Source of the DNA: Methanobacterium sp. UBA375
GTDB lineage: Archaea > Methanobacteriota > Methanobacteria > Methanobacteriales > Methanobacteriaceae
Length of the DNA stretch: 64,000 nt
Direction: 5' to 3'
Assembly: GCA_002495625.1 (NCBI GenBank)
Contig: DAGC01000004.1
Span: 181,870-245,869, forward strand
The notes beneath the pieces are model-generated. The model saw nothing but the letters and a program-made list of their open reading frames with translations, was not told where the DNA came from and made no database searches. A program made the translations under genes and the position numbers. The first letter of the stretch is position 1. Each line of letters starts with the position of its first letter. This document shows positions 9,307-18,310 of this stretch, in pieces.

Positions 9307-10833
9307 ATGCTTAAAAAAGTTATAGAAGAATTAACCCTGTACGAGAAGAAAATTCTCAAGGCTTTAGAGAAGAAAAAGGGAAAAGCCACACCTGAGGAGA
9401 TTTCAAAGTTACAAGACATGGACATCAAAGCGGTTATGAGTGCTGGAGACTCATTAGAATCAAAAGATATTATTAAGATAGATAAAGAGGTAAAGGAAGT
9501 TCTGAGTTTAAGTGACACTGGTAAGGAATATGCAAAATACGGTTTGCCGGAGAGGAAAATCTTGGAAGCTCTGGAGGAGGAAGAGTCAATTCGTATCAGT
9601 GACACAGCAGATAAAACCGGATTAAAACCAAAAGAGGTTAATATTGCCATTGGCTGGCTCTTTAAAAAGAAATGGGCCACCATGGATAAGGGTGAGATAA
9701 AAATAACCCCGGAAGGTAAAGAAGCCCTGCATAAGGAGTCGGAAGATGAACTTTTACTGAACAGGCTCTTTGAAACCCAGAAATTACTACTGGATCCGTC
9801 TAAGATAGTAAAAGAAGGACTAAATCTTCTTAAGAAGCGGAAGAATATCGTTAAAATTAAAAAACAGCATAAATTTACCTTTGAACTCACAGATAAGGGT
9901 AAAGAACTGCTGGATATGGGTATAGTAATTAAGGACCAGGCCACACAATTAACCCACTCTGATTTGAAGACGGGAAGGTGGAAGGAGTTGGAATACCGGC
10001 CATACGATATACAGGCCGAGTATCCGGATGTATATCCCGGTAAGATCCACCCCCTGCAGAGGACCATAGAGGAGATCCGGAGCATCTTCATAAAGTTAGG
10101 GTTCACCGAGTCCAAGGGCACCATCCTGGAATCTGCCTTTTGGAATTTTGACTGCCTCTTCCAGCCCCAGGATCACGCTGCCCGGGAGATGCAGGATACC
10201 TTTTACATAAAGATACCTCAGATGACCCGTTTACCTGGAGAAGACCTGGTACGTAAGGTTTCACGCGTCCATGAAAGTGGAGGAAGCACCGGTTCAGAAG
10301 GATGGGGATACCAATGGGATGAAGAGGTGGCCCGGCAATCGGTACTCCGTACACATACCACCTGTGTATCAGCCCGTTTCTTAGAGGATAATCAACCACC
10401 ACTCAAGATGTTTTCAGTGGGCCGGGTCTTCAGACGGGAGACTATAACTTACAAGCATTTACCTGAGTTCCACCAGGTAGAAGGGATTGTAGCGGCTGAA
10501 GATATTGATTTTGAAAATCTACTGGGAATACTCAAGGAATTCTACCATAAACTGGGCTTTGAAGTGAGGTTCCGCCCCGCATACTTCCCATACACGTATC
10601 TATCCACTGAATGCGAGATCTACCTGCCTGAAAAAGAAAGCTGGATAGAACTGGGCGGATCAGGAATGTTCCGGCCGGAGGTACTGGAGCCACTGGGTGT
10701 GGAGACCCCGGTTGCAGCTTTTGGACTGGGAATAGAGAGGCTGGCTATGATCCGGCTGGGAATAACCGATATACGGATGCTTTACCAGAGTGACCTGGGT
10801 TGGCTTAGGGAGTTACCGGTAACCCGGATTTAA
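9307..10833 (+). CDS. pheS: Phenylalanyl-tRNA synthetase alpha subunit
   Basis: Charges tRNA-Phe together with the beta subunit, which is not in this window. The 508-residue protein has an archaeal/eukaryal-type N-terminal extension of tandem winged-helix domains (about 1-210), then the class II catalytic domain. Motif 2 is [20 protein letters not shown] and motif 3 is [13 protein letters not shown] near the C-terminus. The ATG at 9307 follows GAGGAA. Nothing is unusual in its length or motifs. Confidence 0.97.
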   Translation: MLKKVIEELTLYEKKILKALEKKKGKATPEEISKLQDMDIKAVMSAGDSLESKDIIKIDKEVKEVLSLSDTGKEYAKYGLPERKILEALEEEESIRISDTADKTGLKPKEVNIAIGWLFKKKWATMDKGEIKITPEGKEALHKESEDELLLNRLFETQKLLLDPSKIVKEGLNLLKKRKNIVKIKKQHKFTFELTDKGKELLDMGIVIKDQATQLTHSDLKTGRWKELEYRPYDIQAEYPDVYPGKIHPLQRTIEEIRSIFIKLGFTESKGTILESAFWNFDCLFQPQDHAAREMQDTFYIKIPQMTRLPGEDLVRKVSRVHESGGSTGSEGWGYQWDEEVARQSVLRTHTTCVSARFLEDNQPPLKMFSVGRVFRRETITYKHLPEFHQVEGIVAAEDIDFENLLGILKEFYHKLGFEVRFRPAYFPYTYLSTECEIYLPEKESWIELGGSGMFRPEVLEPLGVETPVAAFGLGIERLAMIRLGITDIRMLYQSDLGWLRELPVTRI

Positions 10834-10886
10834 TTTTTTTTATTATATTTCTAGATTTGTGATGCTCTTTTTCAAATTTTTAATAA

Positions 10887-10899
10887 TTGCATTATGCAA
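10887..10899. promoter_or_regulatory. MarR-type operator, copy 1
   Basis: A perfect 13-base palindrome TTGCATTATGCAA with a single central base. It lies directly upstream of the TATA box of the MATE-MarR operon. An identical copy lies 50 bases downstream, centre to centre, which is close to five helical turns. MarR proteins bind palindromes of about this size. Assignment to the marR gene in the same operon is inference. Confidence 0.75.
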
Positions 10900-10900
10900 G

Positions 10901-10910
10901 TATTTATATA
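10901..10910 (+). promoter_or_regulatory. TATA box of the MATE-MarR operon
   Basis: The sequence TATTTATATA lies about 60 bases before the ATG at 10970. A transcript would be expected to start about 25 bases downstream, near 10930-10935, which places operator copy 2 at the start of transcription and copy 1 just upstream of the TATA box, at the TFB-binding position. Confidence 0.65.
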
Positions 10911-10936
10911 TGGGGTATAACATAAGTACACAACAA

Positions 10937-10949
10937 TTGCATTATGCAA
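10937..10949. promoter_or_regulatory. MarR-type operator, copy 2
   Basis: The second identical copy of TTGCATTATGCAA. With copy 1 it flanks the TATA box, an arrangement that would block both TBP/TFB binding and RNA polymerase entry when occupied. The flanking bases AA before and G after are also the same in both copies. Confidence 0.75.
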
Positions 10950-10969
10950 GAATTGAAGGTGTGACATAT

Positions 10970-12363
10970 ATGACAAATCAAAACAGTGATTCAGATAACA
11001 GAATTAAGATGATTACCGGAGACCCGGAAAGAGCCATCAGAAGTCTATCTTTTCCCATGATGTTGATCGTGATACTCATAATAGGATATCAAATAGTGGA
11101 TAGTGTATGGGTCGCAGGACTTGGGGGGCGGATGCACTCGCTGCTTTAGGGTTTATAATGCCCATCTACATGGTGATGGTTGGATTAGGTCAGGGATTAG
11201 GTACAGGGACCACGTCACTTATAGCCCGCTGTATAGGAGCAGAAAACAAAAAAAGAGCAAACAATGCAGGTATACACTCAATACTCTTGACTTTAATCCT
11301 TTCCATAGTCATACCAATTATTTTACTGGTGTTTTTAAAGGATATACTATATGCTATGGGCGCTGCATCCGTGTTAACTCTGGCAACGGAGTATGGGCAA
11401 ATAGTTTTTATAGGATCCTTTGCATTACTATTTAATTTAATTGGATCCAGTATTTTACGTGCAGAAGGGGATATGAAAAGAGCTACATATGCCATTGCAG
11501 TAAGCAGTATATTGAACATGGTTATAGCACCAGTATTCATCTACACGTTGAAGATGGGAATCAAAGGAGCAGCAATAGCAACCATAATATCTTCGTTAGT
11601 AGCAGCTGTTGCCATTTTTTACTGGATTTTAATAAAAAAAGACACTTATATCTCATTTAAATTGAGTAATTTCCATTTTAATTTAACCATTGTAAAAGAA
11701 ATATTTACAGTAGCCCTACCAGCTACTTTAGAAGAATCTATATTGTCAGTATTAACAATCGGTATCAATGCCATGCTATCCATTGTAGCGGGAGTGACTG
11801 CAGTGGCTGTTTACACTGCAGGATGGAGAATTGTATCTCTGGGAATTATACCAGCAATCGGAATAGAAGGAGCTTTATTAACAGTTGCCGGAATAGCATA
11901 TGGTGCTAAAAACTTCAAAAATTTAGAATTAAGTTTTAATTACGCGATAAAGTTAGGAGTGATTATATCACTGGGCATATCCCTAGTAATTTACATCTTC
12001 GCCCCAAATATCGCATGGTTATTCTCCTATTCTTCAAACAGTGGAGATATAGCACCCATGATAGCTCAATTTTTGAGGATTTTCTGCGTATTCTTCATGG
12101 CCATCCCCTTTGGACTGGCTTCAAATGCAGTATTCCAGGCAGCGGGTAAAGGCACAACATCCCTATTTTTGGTTATTATAAGAGATTTAATATTATCATT
12201 AGTGGTAGCCTATATATTGGGATTCATATTCCATTTAGGAGAACTGGGAGTTTACTGGGGAATAGTTTCTGGTGTGATAATAGGATCAGCTGTAAGCTAC
12301 CTGTATTTCAGGTTGTTTTTAAGGGAATTAAAAAAAGTAGAGAACACAACAAGTATAAATTAA
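10970..12363 (+). pseudogene. MATE-family multidrug efflux pump, frameshifted
   Basis: A MATE antiporter that would export drugs or metabolites using a cation gradient. The first part (ATG 10970; MTNQNSDSDNR... IVDSVWVAGLG) and the second (GADALAALGFIMPIYMVMVGLGQGLG..., continuous to 12363) together make a normal 12-helix protein of about 465 residues. They are in different frames, and the switch falls at a run of six G at 11123-11128; seven G would restore LGGADALAA and four would give LGADALAA. It could be a sequencing error, a real mutation or a slippage-prone switch. The gene is followed 20 bases later by marR in the same operon. Confidence 0.85.
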
Positions 12364-12383
12364 TTTAAAAAAGAAATAAAAAC

Positions 12384-12869
12384 ATGAGTGGGCCAAACAT
12401 GAAAGAAAGAGAACGAATCACCAGGGATGAAATTCTAGAGATGCCCATTGGATCTCTAATAAGCGCCATAAGCAGAGCTCATCTAGCATACCTGTTCGGT
12501 GGAATTGAAAAGTTGGGGATCACCGGGGGCCAGTATTACTTTTTAAACGCCCTCATACGCGAAGATGGAATTATCCAGGAAGAACTGGCCAGTAATGTTC
12601 ACATGAATGAAAGCACCATAACCCGGGCTTTGAAGAAATTAGAAGACGCGGGCATGGTGCACCGAGAAGTTGATGAAAATAACCGTAGAAAGAAGATCAT
12701 CACTGTTACAGAAAAAGGAAGAGATGCTGTAGATAAAATCAGGAAATTAGATGAAGAATGGGATGATAAAATTAGATCATTATCTCCCAGTGAAAAAACC
12801 AAATTAAGAGAAACATTAAGGACCTTGACTTTAGAATCTCTACAGATGATGCATGAGATCAAAAGGTAG
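12384..12869 (+). CDS. MarR-family transcriptional regulator
   Basis: A 161-residue winged-helix regulator. The HTH is IIQEELASNVHMNESTITRA followed by the recognition helix ALKKLEDAGMVHREVDENNRR and the wing, the classical MarR layout; terminal helices (about 20-50 and 125-161) form the dimer interface. It is the second gene of the operon with the MATE pump, so autoregulation through the twin TTGCATTATGCAA sites at 10887 and 10937 is likely. There are no conserved cysteines, so a ligand rather than oxidation is the probable signal. Confidence 0.92.
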   Translation: MSGPNMKERERITRDEILEMPIGSLISAISRAHLAYLFGGIEKLGITGGQYYFLNALIREDGIIQEELASNVHMNESTITRALKKLEDAGMVHREVDENNRRKKIITVTEKGRDAVDKIRKLDEEWDDKIRSLSPSEKTKLRETLRTLTLESLQMMHEIKR

Positions 12870-13183
12870 ATACAACATCTCTGTGAAATACACCTTTTTC
12901 AACATCTGTGAAAGTATCTTAAGAATAAGTGTGATCTATTTTTTTTTATTCCAATTTTTTTTATTTATGATCATCAATTTTCAGAAAACTCAAACTGAAA
13001 ATCGGCAAACTTGCTGTAAATAAATCACTTAACCTATACCTGACGACTTATTTACTGCATTTTTCCATGATTTTAGTTGGGCAAGGTTGAAATTCCACTT
13101 GAAATTTAAAATAAGTGGTGGAACATATAATTAGATTGTTACAATTTTAAGTTCAGAAATTTAAAAAAATGGGGGATATGCCT
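12870..13183. other. Intergenic region with two inverted repeats
   Basis: This stretch has no credible gene. T-rich runs at 12943-12962 are suitable for archaeal termination of the marR transcript. An eight-base inverted repeat, ATTTTCAG at 12977-12984 and CTGAAAAT at 12995-13002, could form a hairpin. A second one, CCACTT at 13095-13100 and AAGTGG at 13113-13118, lies just upstream of a TATA-like CATATAATTA (about 13124-13133) and may be an operator for the nitroreductase gene. Confidence 0.5.
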
Positions 13184-13693
13184 ATGGAATTCTTGGATGT
13201 AGTTAAAAACAGGTACAGTGTCCGTGGATATAAATCTGATGAAGTTGAAGAAGAAAAACTCAATTTAGTCCTTGAAGCTGCACGCCTAGCACCTACTGCA
13301 GTAAATAAGCAACCGTTTCAGTTCATCGTCATTAAAACTAATGGCCGGGAGGAAGAACTGAAACGCATCTACCCGGCGGATTGGTTTGTGGAGGCACCTA
13401 TTGTTATCTGTGCAGTTACAATCCCTGGTGAAGCCTGGGTCCGTGGAGATGGTAAGAACTACTGTGAAGTGGATACAGCCATTGCCTTTGACCATTTAAT
13501 ACTGGCTGCTACCAGTTTAGGATTGGGGACCTGCTGGATAGCGGCGTTCGATTTAGAAGCTGCACGTGAAGTTCTCGAAATCCCTGACCACGCCCTGCCA
13601 CTGCTTTTTACTCCTTTAGGGTATCCAAAAGCCGGACCAAGGGGTATGGGTAGGAAAAACCTGGAAGAACTGGTTAGATACGAAAAATGGTAA
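13184..13693 (+). CDS. Nitroreductase-family flavoprotein
   Basis: A nitroreductase-like FMN protein of about 169 residues. The N-terminal phosphate-binding segment is KNRYSVRGY, and AARLAPTAVNKQPFQFIV is the usual S/A-P-T-x-x-N-x-Q-P loop. The C-terminal part has LFTPLGYPKAGPRG. Members reduce nitro groups, quinones or enones, or act in iron-sulfur flavin chemistry; the substrate is not visible. I choose ATG 13184 (MEFLDVV) because GGGGGAT lies 6-7 bases upstream; earlier ATGs at 13169 and 13178 overlap that site. The flavin reductase gene starts 18 bases downstream. Confidence 0.88.
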   Translation: MEFLDVVKNRYSVRGYKSDEVEEEKLNLVLEAARLAPTAVNKQPFQFIVIKTNGREEELKRIYPADWFVEAPIVICAVTIPGEAWVRGDGKNYCEVDTAIAFDHLILAATSLGLGTCWIAAFDLEAAREVLEIPDHALPLLFTPLGYPKAGPRGMGRKNLEELVRYEKW

Positions 13694-13711
13694 TTACGGA
13701 GGATAAATAAG

Positions 13712-14281
13712 ATGAAAAAATCTGTAGGAGCAAAAACAATCATCTACCCCACACCGGTTTTAATCGTGGGAACATACGATAAATCTGGAAAGCCAAATGT
13801 GATGAATGCTGCCTGGGGAGGTATTAACTGTTCAGATCCGCCCTGTGTTTATGTATCGGTAAGGGAATCAAGGTACACCTTCAATAATATAATAGAAAAT
13901 GAAGCTTTTACCATAAGCATCCCCACTGAGGAGCAGGTTGTAGAAGCAGACTACTTTGGGATAATCTCCGGGAGGGATGCTGATAAACTGGCCACCACCG
14001 GACTTACACCGGTGAAGAGTGACCTGGTAAACGCTCCTTACATCCATGAATTTCCTCTGATCCTGGAGTGTAAACTACTCCACACAGTGGATCTTGGTGC
14101 CCACACCCAGTTTACCGGGGAGATCCTGGATGTGAAAGTAGACTCAGAACTCACTGATTCCCGGGGGAACCCAGATATTAAAAAGATAAATCCTATCCTA
14201 TACGATCCAGCAGGCTTAGCTTATTATGGGATAGGTGAATTTAAGGGACAGGCTTTTTCTATAGGTAAAAAGTTTAAATAA
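13712..14281 (+). CDS. Flavin reductase / flavoredoxin family protein
   Basis: A 189-residue FMN-binding split-barrel protein of the flavoredoxin type. Characteristic segments are [40 protein letters not shown] (broken over residues about 29-57) and the later [11 protein letters not shown]. These proteins transfer electrons through FMN or reduce free flavin. GGAGGATAA precedes the ATG. It probably forms an operon with the nitroreductase, which could receive electrons from it; that coupling is inference. Confidence 0.88.
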   Translation: MKKSVGAKTIIYPTPVLIVGTYDKSGKPNVMNAAWGGINCSDPPCVYVSVRESRYTFNNIIENEAFTISIPTEEQVVEADYFGIISGRDADKLATTGLTPVKSDLVNAPYIHEFPLILECKLLHTVDLGAHTQFTGEILDVKVDSELTDSRGNPDIKKINPILYDPAGLAYYGIGEFKGQAFSIGKKFK

Positions 14282-14531
14282 TAGATATATAATGGTGAAA
14301 AAGTACATTCACCTTATATTATTGTGAATTTCCCCTGTAGATGTACAGTAAGGCTTATTTGGTAAATTATTTATACAATTACCACATAATATTAATTGTA
14401 TATCACTTCACTCGAAGGTATGCAGGCGGTATTCCAAGCGAAAAGTATATTGATTAAGTTGAATCAATATGTAATTAGGTGTAATAAGTTGTAATAGCTT
14501 GGATGTTCAAAGTTTAAAAGGTCCGGATATT

Positions 14532-14783
14532 ATGTGTGATCGAGATGAAATTCACTCGCAAATTGTACAAACCCTTAGAAATACTGATTTTCCAAAAAAT
14601 TCACACGAAGAATTAATAGAATCGCTACCAAGAGGAATTAACACAGTATATACGGCAGATAGGATTGTAATGACTGCCGGAGCAGCGGACAAATTCATCA
14701 AAGAAACAGACTTCCCCTTCAACAACGCAGAAGAAGTAGCAGATACCATAGTAGAAAGATGCGTCTTTTTCGACAGTAAATAA
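14532..14783 (+). CDS. MTH865-like protein, divergent paralogue
   Basis: An 83-residue protein of the MTH865 family, known by structure but not by function. It aligns with the second copy at 38746-38985: both have an N-terminal DEIHSQIV / EEIHAQIV helix, a TDFPF(N/K) segment and a C-terminal EVADTIVER / EVADVIVER. This copy is more diverged, has no matching tail and ends in CVFFDSK. The frame is open back to a TTG at 14499, but ATG 14532 (MCDRDEIH) matches the family start. Confidence 0.75.
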   Translation: MCDRDEIHSQIVQTLRNTDFPKNSHEELIESLPRGINTVYTADRIVMTAGAADKFIKETDFPFNNAEEVADTIVERCVFFDSK

Positions 14784-15030
14784 CAATTTTTTTTTGAATA
14801 GATAGGGTTTGAACAGTAAACAGTACTTTTTTTTAAATTAGAATTAGATCTGATAATATGAAAATTTACTTCGCTAAACATCGCTATAACGAAGTCGGTT
14901 TTCCACAGATAAATATTAATACTAAACAAATTATAAGTAATATTATCAGTTAAATCTGATTTGCGAACCACATGCGAAGTGATGTAAAAATAACATCAAA
15001 TATATATAAATGATAGGGAACATAATACAT

Positions 15031-15297
15031 ATGAAAGACTACGCTTCTACAAAATATAAAGTCCATGATAGAACCATATACCGAAAACGTAGCAAAAGAG
15101 GATGGTCCATAGTGATCATGCCCGATGGTATAAGGTTAGACAATTTTCATGGATATCCCCATGTACATTGGAATAACGACGATGTAGAAGAAATCATTTA
15201 CGATGATTACGAAATGGTCTTAGAGATAATCAGAGGGTATATTGCCCGGGGAAAAGATATTAACCTAACAGATTTAAGAAAGGAGCTTGTAAGATGA
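15031..15297 (+). CDS. TumE-like toxin (DUF6516 family)
   Basis: An 88-residue protein resembling the TumE/DUF6516 toxin family. Conserved features are the basic N-terminal region with strands (RTIYRKRSKRGWSIVIM), RLDNFHGYPHVHW, and a C-terminal helix after GKDINLTDL. Stop overlaps the next gene's ATG by four bases. A TATA-like ATATATATAA at 15000-15009 lies about 25 bases before ATG 15031, which points to a leaderless transcript starting at this codon; the ATG at 15010 would fall in the promoter. Toxicity is inferred from family. Confidence 0.72.
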   Translation: MKDYASTKYKVHDRTIYRKRSKRGWSIVIMPDGIRLDNFHGYPHVHWNNDDVEEIIYDDYEMVLEIIRGYIARGKDINLTDLRKELVR

Positions 15298-15719
15298 GGA
15301 TAACTCTTATCAGACAAATAACTGGTAAAGAACTAGTTGGAGAGTTTGAGCAAATCTATGGCTCTCTTAAAAGACTTGAAAACTTATATAAACGAAATCC
15401 TGAAAATATGAAACTATACAGTGACCTGGATGATTGGAAATACTTTAAGGAACATCCCGATGAAATAATAGAAGATGCCAAGGATATTATCACCGAAAAA
15501 TTAACGTTAGGAAAATTGGAATTAGAATTACTGGACTTCATAAAACACAACAATCCTACGTCCATAAGAGACCTGGCCAAAATGATACATAAAGATATCA
15601 GCATAGTCCACCCCAGAGTAAAGAAATTAGAAGAGGAAGGCTTAATTGAATTAAAAGAAGGTACTAAAAGGAGAAAAATACCGGTAATGAGCTATGATAA
15701 GATAGAAATTGCCGTCTAA
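15294..15719 (+). CDS. HTH antitoxin of the TumA type
   Basis: A 141-residue winged-helix protein. The HTH is at about residues 85-130: LLDFIKHNNPTSIRDLAKMI, then DISIVHPRVKKLEEEGLIEL and the wing KEGTKRRKIPVMSY. It is of the COG4190 type, which is usually encoded next to the DUF6516 toxin. The N-terminal half (RQITGKELVGEFEQIYGSL) is probably the toxin-binding part. The ATGA overlap with the toxin implies translational coupling, with the toxin first. Confidence 0.78.
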   Translation: MRITLIRQITGKELVGEFEQIYGSLKRLENLYKRNPENMKLYSDLDDWKYFKEHPDEIIEDAKDIITEKLTLGKLELELLDFIKHNNPTSIRDLAKMIHKDISIVHPRVKKLEEEGLIELKEGTKRRKIPVMSYDKIEIAV

Positions 15720-15986
15720 TTCTTTCCATCTTAAATTTATCGATTTTTAGTTAGTTGTGGCTTAATTTTTTTTAGATATCTTATTTTTTTAGATATAATA
15801 TTCATTTTTTTTTGGAACTTCGTAAAAATGATTGCATATTGTAATTTTAAAATAGTAATCTTTAAAAGGATTCATAAATAACACATTATTTTAGCATTGA
15901 TGTTAAGAGGAAGTAATTTAACGAAAATGGAGATTGTAAAAGGATTTTTTGTCTTTACAACTATTTATTAGAAGGAACGTGTTGAA

Positions 15987-16766
15987 ATGGAAGAAGCTTA
16001 CAAAATGGGTTTAATTGGATACGTTTTGGTGATGATCTGCAGTACAGTTACACCAATAATATTTAATAATGAAAGTCTTCAGGCAATGATAATATTCCCC
16101 CTAATACTAATTTTAGCTTACTGGACTAAAATGAATGGTAAAGAGTTGGGTTTGGAGTTTGGAAGTTTAAAAGATTATATATGGGCTATTCTGTACCCTT
16201 TAAGCATTTGTTCAGTGATCATAGTTATAGCCTTGGTAACCGGAAACATTGGTGGGGTCCAATATTCGGGCGAAACGACTGGAATGATTGCTTATCTTTT
16301 TGTATATACACTTATATTAGCATTTACCACTGAAGAAGGATTTTTCAGAGGGTGGCTTTTCGGGATACTGGAAAGGGGAAAATTAAATCCTAAGTTAATT
16401 CTTCTACTTACTGGGTTAGCATTTGCCTCATGGCATTTACCTTTATTCTTCCTGAATTCATCGTTTACATGGAGTATGCTCCCCATATACATCACTGGTG
16501 GAATTATTGGAGGAGTGACCTTCGGACTCTTACGGTACATTTCAGGTTCCATAATCGTATCATCATTCTCACACGCCCTCTGGAATACCGTAGTCTACAT
16601 CTTGTTTGGCTTCGGCAGTACCGTTGGTATTTTAGGAATTAAAATGACCAACATATTCTCTCCAGAAAGCGGCTTATTAGGATTGGCTTTTGGTATAATA
16701 TTCATGGCTGTTTTATGGTACTGGGCCTCCAAAAAAGTGGGTTTCGATTATCCAGCGAAAAATTAG
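15987..16766 (+). CDS. CPBP-family intramembrane metalloprotease
   Basis: A 259-residue membrane protein with about eight hydrophobic segments. The three CPBP (CAAX protease/Abi) motifs are intact: EExxxR as EEGFFR near residue 115, FxxxH as FASWH near 150, and HxxxN/B as SFSHALWN near 196. Bacterial and archaeal members cleave membrane proteins, process peptides or act in immunity. The context next to a toxin-antitoxin pair and an AAA ATPase does not fix the role. The preceding gap (15720-15986) is T-rich and without genes. Confidence 0.88.
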   Translation: MEEAYKMGLIGYVLVMICSTVTPIIFNNESLQAMIIFPLILILAYWTKMNGKELGLEFGSLKDYIWAILYPLSICSVIIVIALVTGNIGGVQYSGETTGMIAYLFVYTLILAFTTEEGFFRGWLFGILERGKLNPKLILLLTGLAFASWHLPLFFLNSSFTWSMLPIYITGGIIGGVTFGLLRYISGSIIVSSFSHALWNTVVYILFGFGSTVGILGIKMTNIFSPESGLLGLAFGIIFMAVLWYWASKKVGFDYPAKN

Positions 16767-16969
16767 CTTAAACCGAATATTAAAGTTTCAAATTAGGTTG
16801 TATAAATAACCATTCAATTTCTGTGGGGATATGGATGATGTAAAGAAACGGGATCGTTATAGAGATTAAATCAAATTACCAACGGTGTGTTTTGGATATG
16901 TGGTGAAGATTTTAATGCCACGATAGGTGTTGTAAATTTTATCACGCACCTCGTGTAATTAAATTTTCA

Positions 16970-16996
16970 ATATGTATTGTAAAATTCAATACATAT
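16970..16996. promoter_or_regulatory. Ten-base inverted repeat upstream of the AAA ATPase
   Basis: ATATGTATTG (16970-16979) and CAATACATAT (16987-16996) form a perfect inverted repeat around a seven-base spacer. It is followed by A/T-rich sequence that can serve as TATA, and a partial repeat GTAAAGTTCAATA is seen near 17026-17038. The rest of 16767-17078 holds no gene that I can support. It may be an operator for the ATPase gene that starts at 17079. Confidence 0.5.
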
Positions 16997-17078
16997 ATAT
17001 ATTAATTAATTTTTAATTATATAATGTAAAGTTCAATATCCTTGATCTTGTAAAGAGTAGTTATATGGGGAATGTGTG

Positions 17079-18269
17079 ATGGATGACATAGCCTGGGGAA
17101 CTGATGCTGAGTTGACGGATGAGCAGTTTTATAATCGAGATGAGGAGATTTTATGGATCAAAAATATTTTAGAGACCACTTCGAAGGGATCTCCACCTAC
17201 CATCATGCTTGTAGGTATTAGGGGGGTAGGGAAAACTGTACTGCTTAAGAAGATTAAAAAAGAGCTTGAAAGTGATTATTTAATTTGTTACACAGATTTA
17301 TCTGCAACATCTGGTTATCAGATGGGTAAATTAACTGAAATAAGCATCATGGAAGACCTCTTTGACTGTTGGGTTAAGGAATTTCGAGGAAGAAAATTAC
17401 CAACCACTCATAAAAAGCTTTCAAAACTTTTGACCACCAAAAATTACGGGTTAAAGGAAATAATTGATATAGGAGGATATCCTATTCCCATCCCCCAATC
17501 GGAGGACGACTACAAAAAACTTTCGAAATTCGTTTTAGACCTACCACAAAAAGCCTTCGAAGAGCACTCAGACAAAATAAAAGGGGTTATCTTAATTATC
17601 GATGAGTTTCAAGTTCTTAAGGATTTGGGTGGAAGACTGGAAGCATTCCTATGGTTTCTTCGAAGCGTGATCCAAAACCAGAAAAACGTTGCCTACGTAT
17701 TTTCAGGCTCTTTAACTTCCACGGATTCCATTGTAAGTAAGATAGCCGGTGGAGAAGGTGCATTTGGAGGGAGAATGCTAAACGTAGAAATAACACCATT
17801 TACTCGAGAAACGGTGAAAAACTATCTAAAAGAAAAATTACCCTCCTTGATCTTTAAAGAAGACGGTTTTCACCGGTTCTATGAGTGTACCAGGGGAATA
17901 CCTTACTATGTCAATACCTTTGCAAAATTGCTGAAAAAGGATGTGCAATTAGGGGATGAAGAAGTAAGAAATGAGTTCTACAGAACATTACCATTCCTTG
18001 CTGTGGATTTAATAAATCAGTGGGGCAGATTGTCCCTGCAAGAGCAAACAATTATAACCATACTCATTGACAAGCCATTACGGAGAAAAGAAATAGCAGA
18101 AAAGTTAGGAGTAACCACAGGATCCCTGGGAGCGCCATTTAAGAAATTACAGGAAAGAAGATTAGTCAAATCACAGGAGGGAGTTTACGCAATCTCGGAA
18201 CCAATCCTGAAGGCCTGGCTTGTAAAAGAACATAAAGATAAAGGCGTATTTCCATTTAGAAGCACTTAA
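17079..18269 (+). CDS. Archaeal AAA ATPase with C-terminal winged helix
   Basis: A 396-residue STAND/AAA-type ATPase of the COG1672 kind, common in archaeal accessory DNA. Walker A is GIRGVGKT near residues 48-55 and Walker B is GVILIIDEFQVL near 172-183. A C-terminal winged helix follows (EIAEKLGVTTGSLGAPFKKL, about 345-365). The ATG at 17079 follows GGGG at 17067-17070; a GTG three bases earlier is possible. The targets are unknown; relatives are often linked to toxin-antitoxin or mobile DNA. The 312-base upstream gap includes the inverted repeat described separately. Confidence 0.82.
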   Translation: MDDIAWGTDAELTDEQFYNRDEEILWIKNILETTSKGSPPTIMLVGIRGVGKTVLLKKIKKELESDYLICYTDLSATSGYQMGKLTEISIMEDLFDCWVKEFRGRKLPTTHKKLSKLLTTKNYGLKEIIDIGGYPIPIPQSEDDYKKLSKFVLDLPQKAFEEHSDKIKGVILIIDEFQVLKDLGGRLEAFLWFLRSVIQNQKNVAYVFSGSLTSTDSIVSKIAGGEGAFGGRMLNVEITPFTRETVKNYLKEKLPSLIFKEDGFHRFYECTRGIPYYVNTFAKLLKKDVQLGDEEVRNEFYRTLPFLAVDLINQWGRLSLQEQTIITILIDKPLRRKEIAEKLGVTTGSLGAPFKKLQERRLVKSQEGVYAISEPILKAWLVKEHKDKGVFPFRST

Positions 18270-18310
18270 TATAATGCCCTTTTATGAGTATATTTTAGGT
18301 AAAATATTTG

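Noticed and set aside
9291..10124. Minus-strand 277-codon frame over pheS
   Set aside because: Serine/phenylalanine-rich shadow of the pheS N-terminal domain, with no ribosome binding site.
10859..10969. Earlier start for the MATE gene
   Set aside because: That extension would run through the TATA box and both operators; ATG 10970 follows AAGGTGTGA and matches the family start.
11123..11128. Programmed frameshift in the MATE gene
   Set aside because: Run of six G without a stimulatory structure or family precedent; an indel is simpler.
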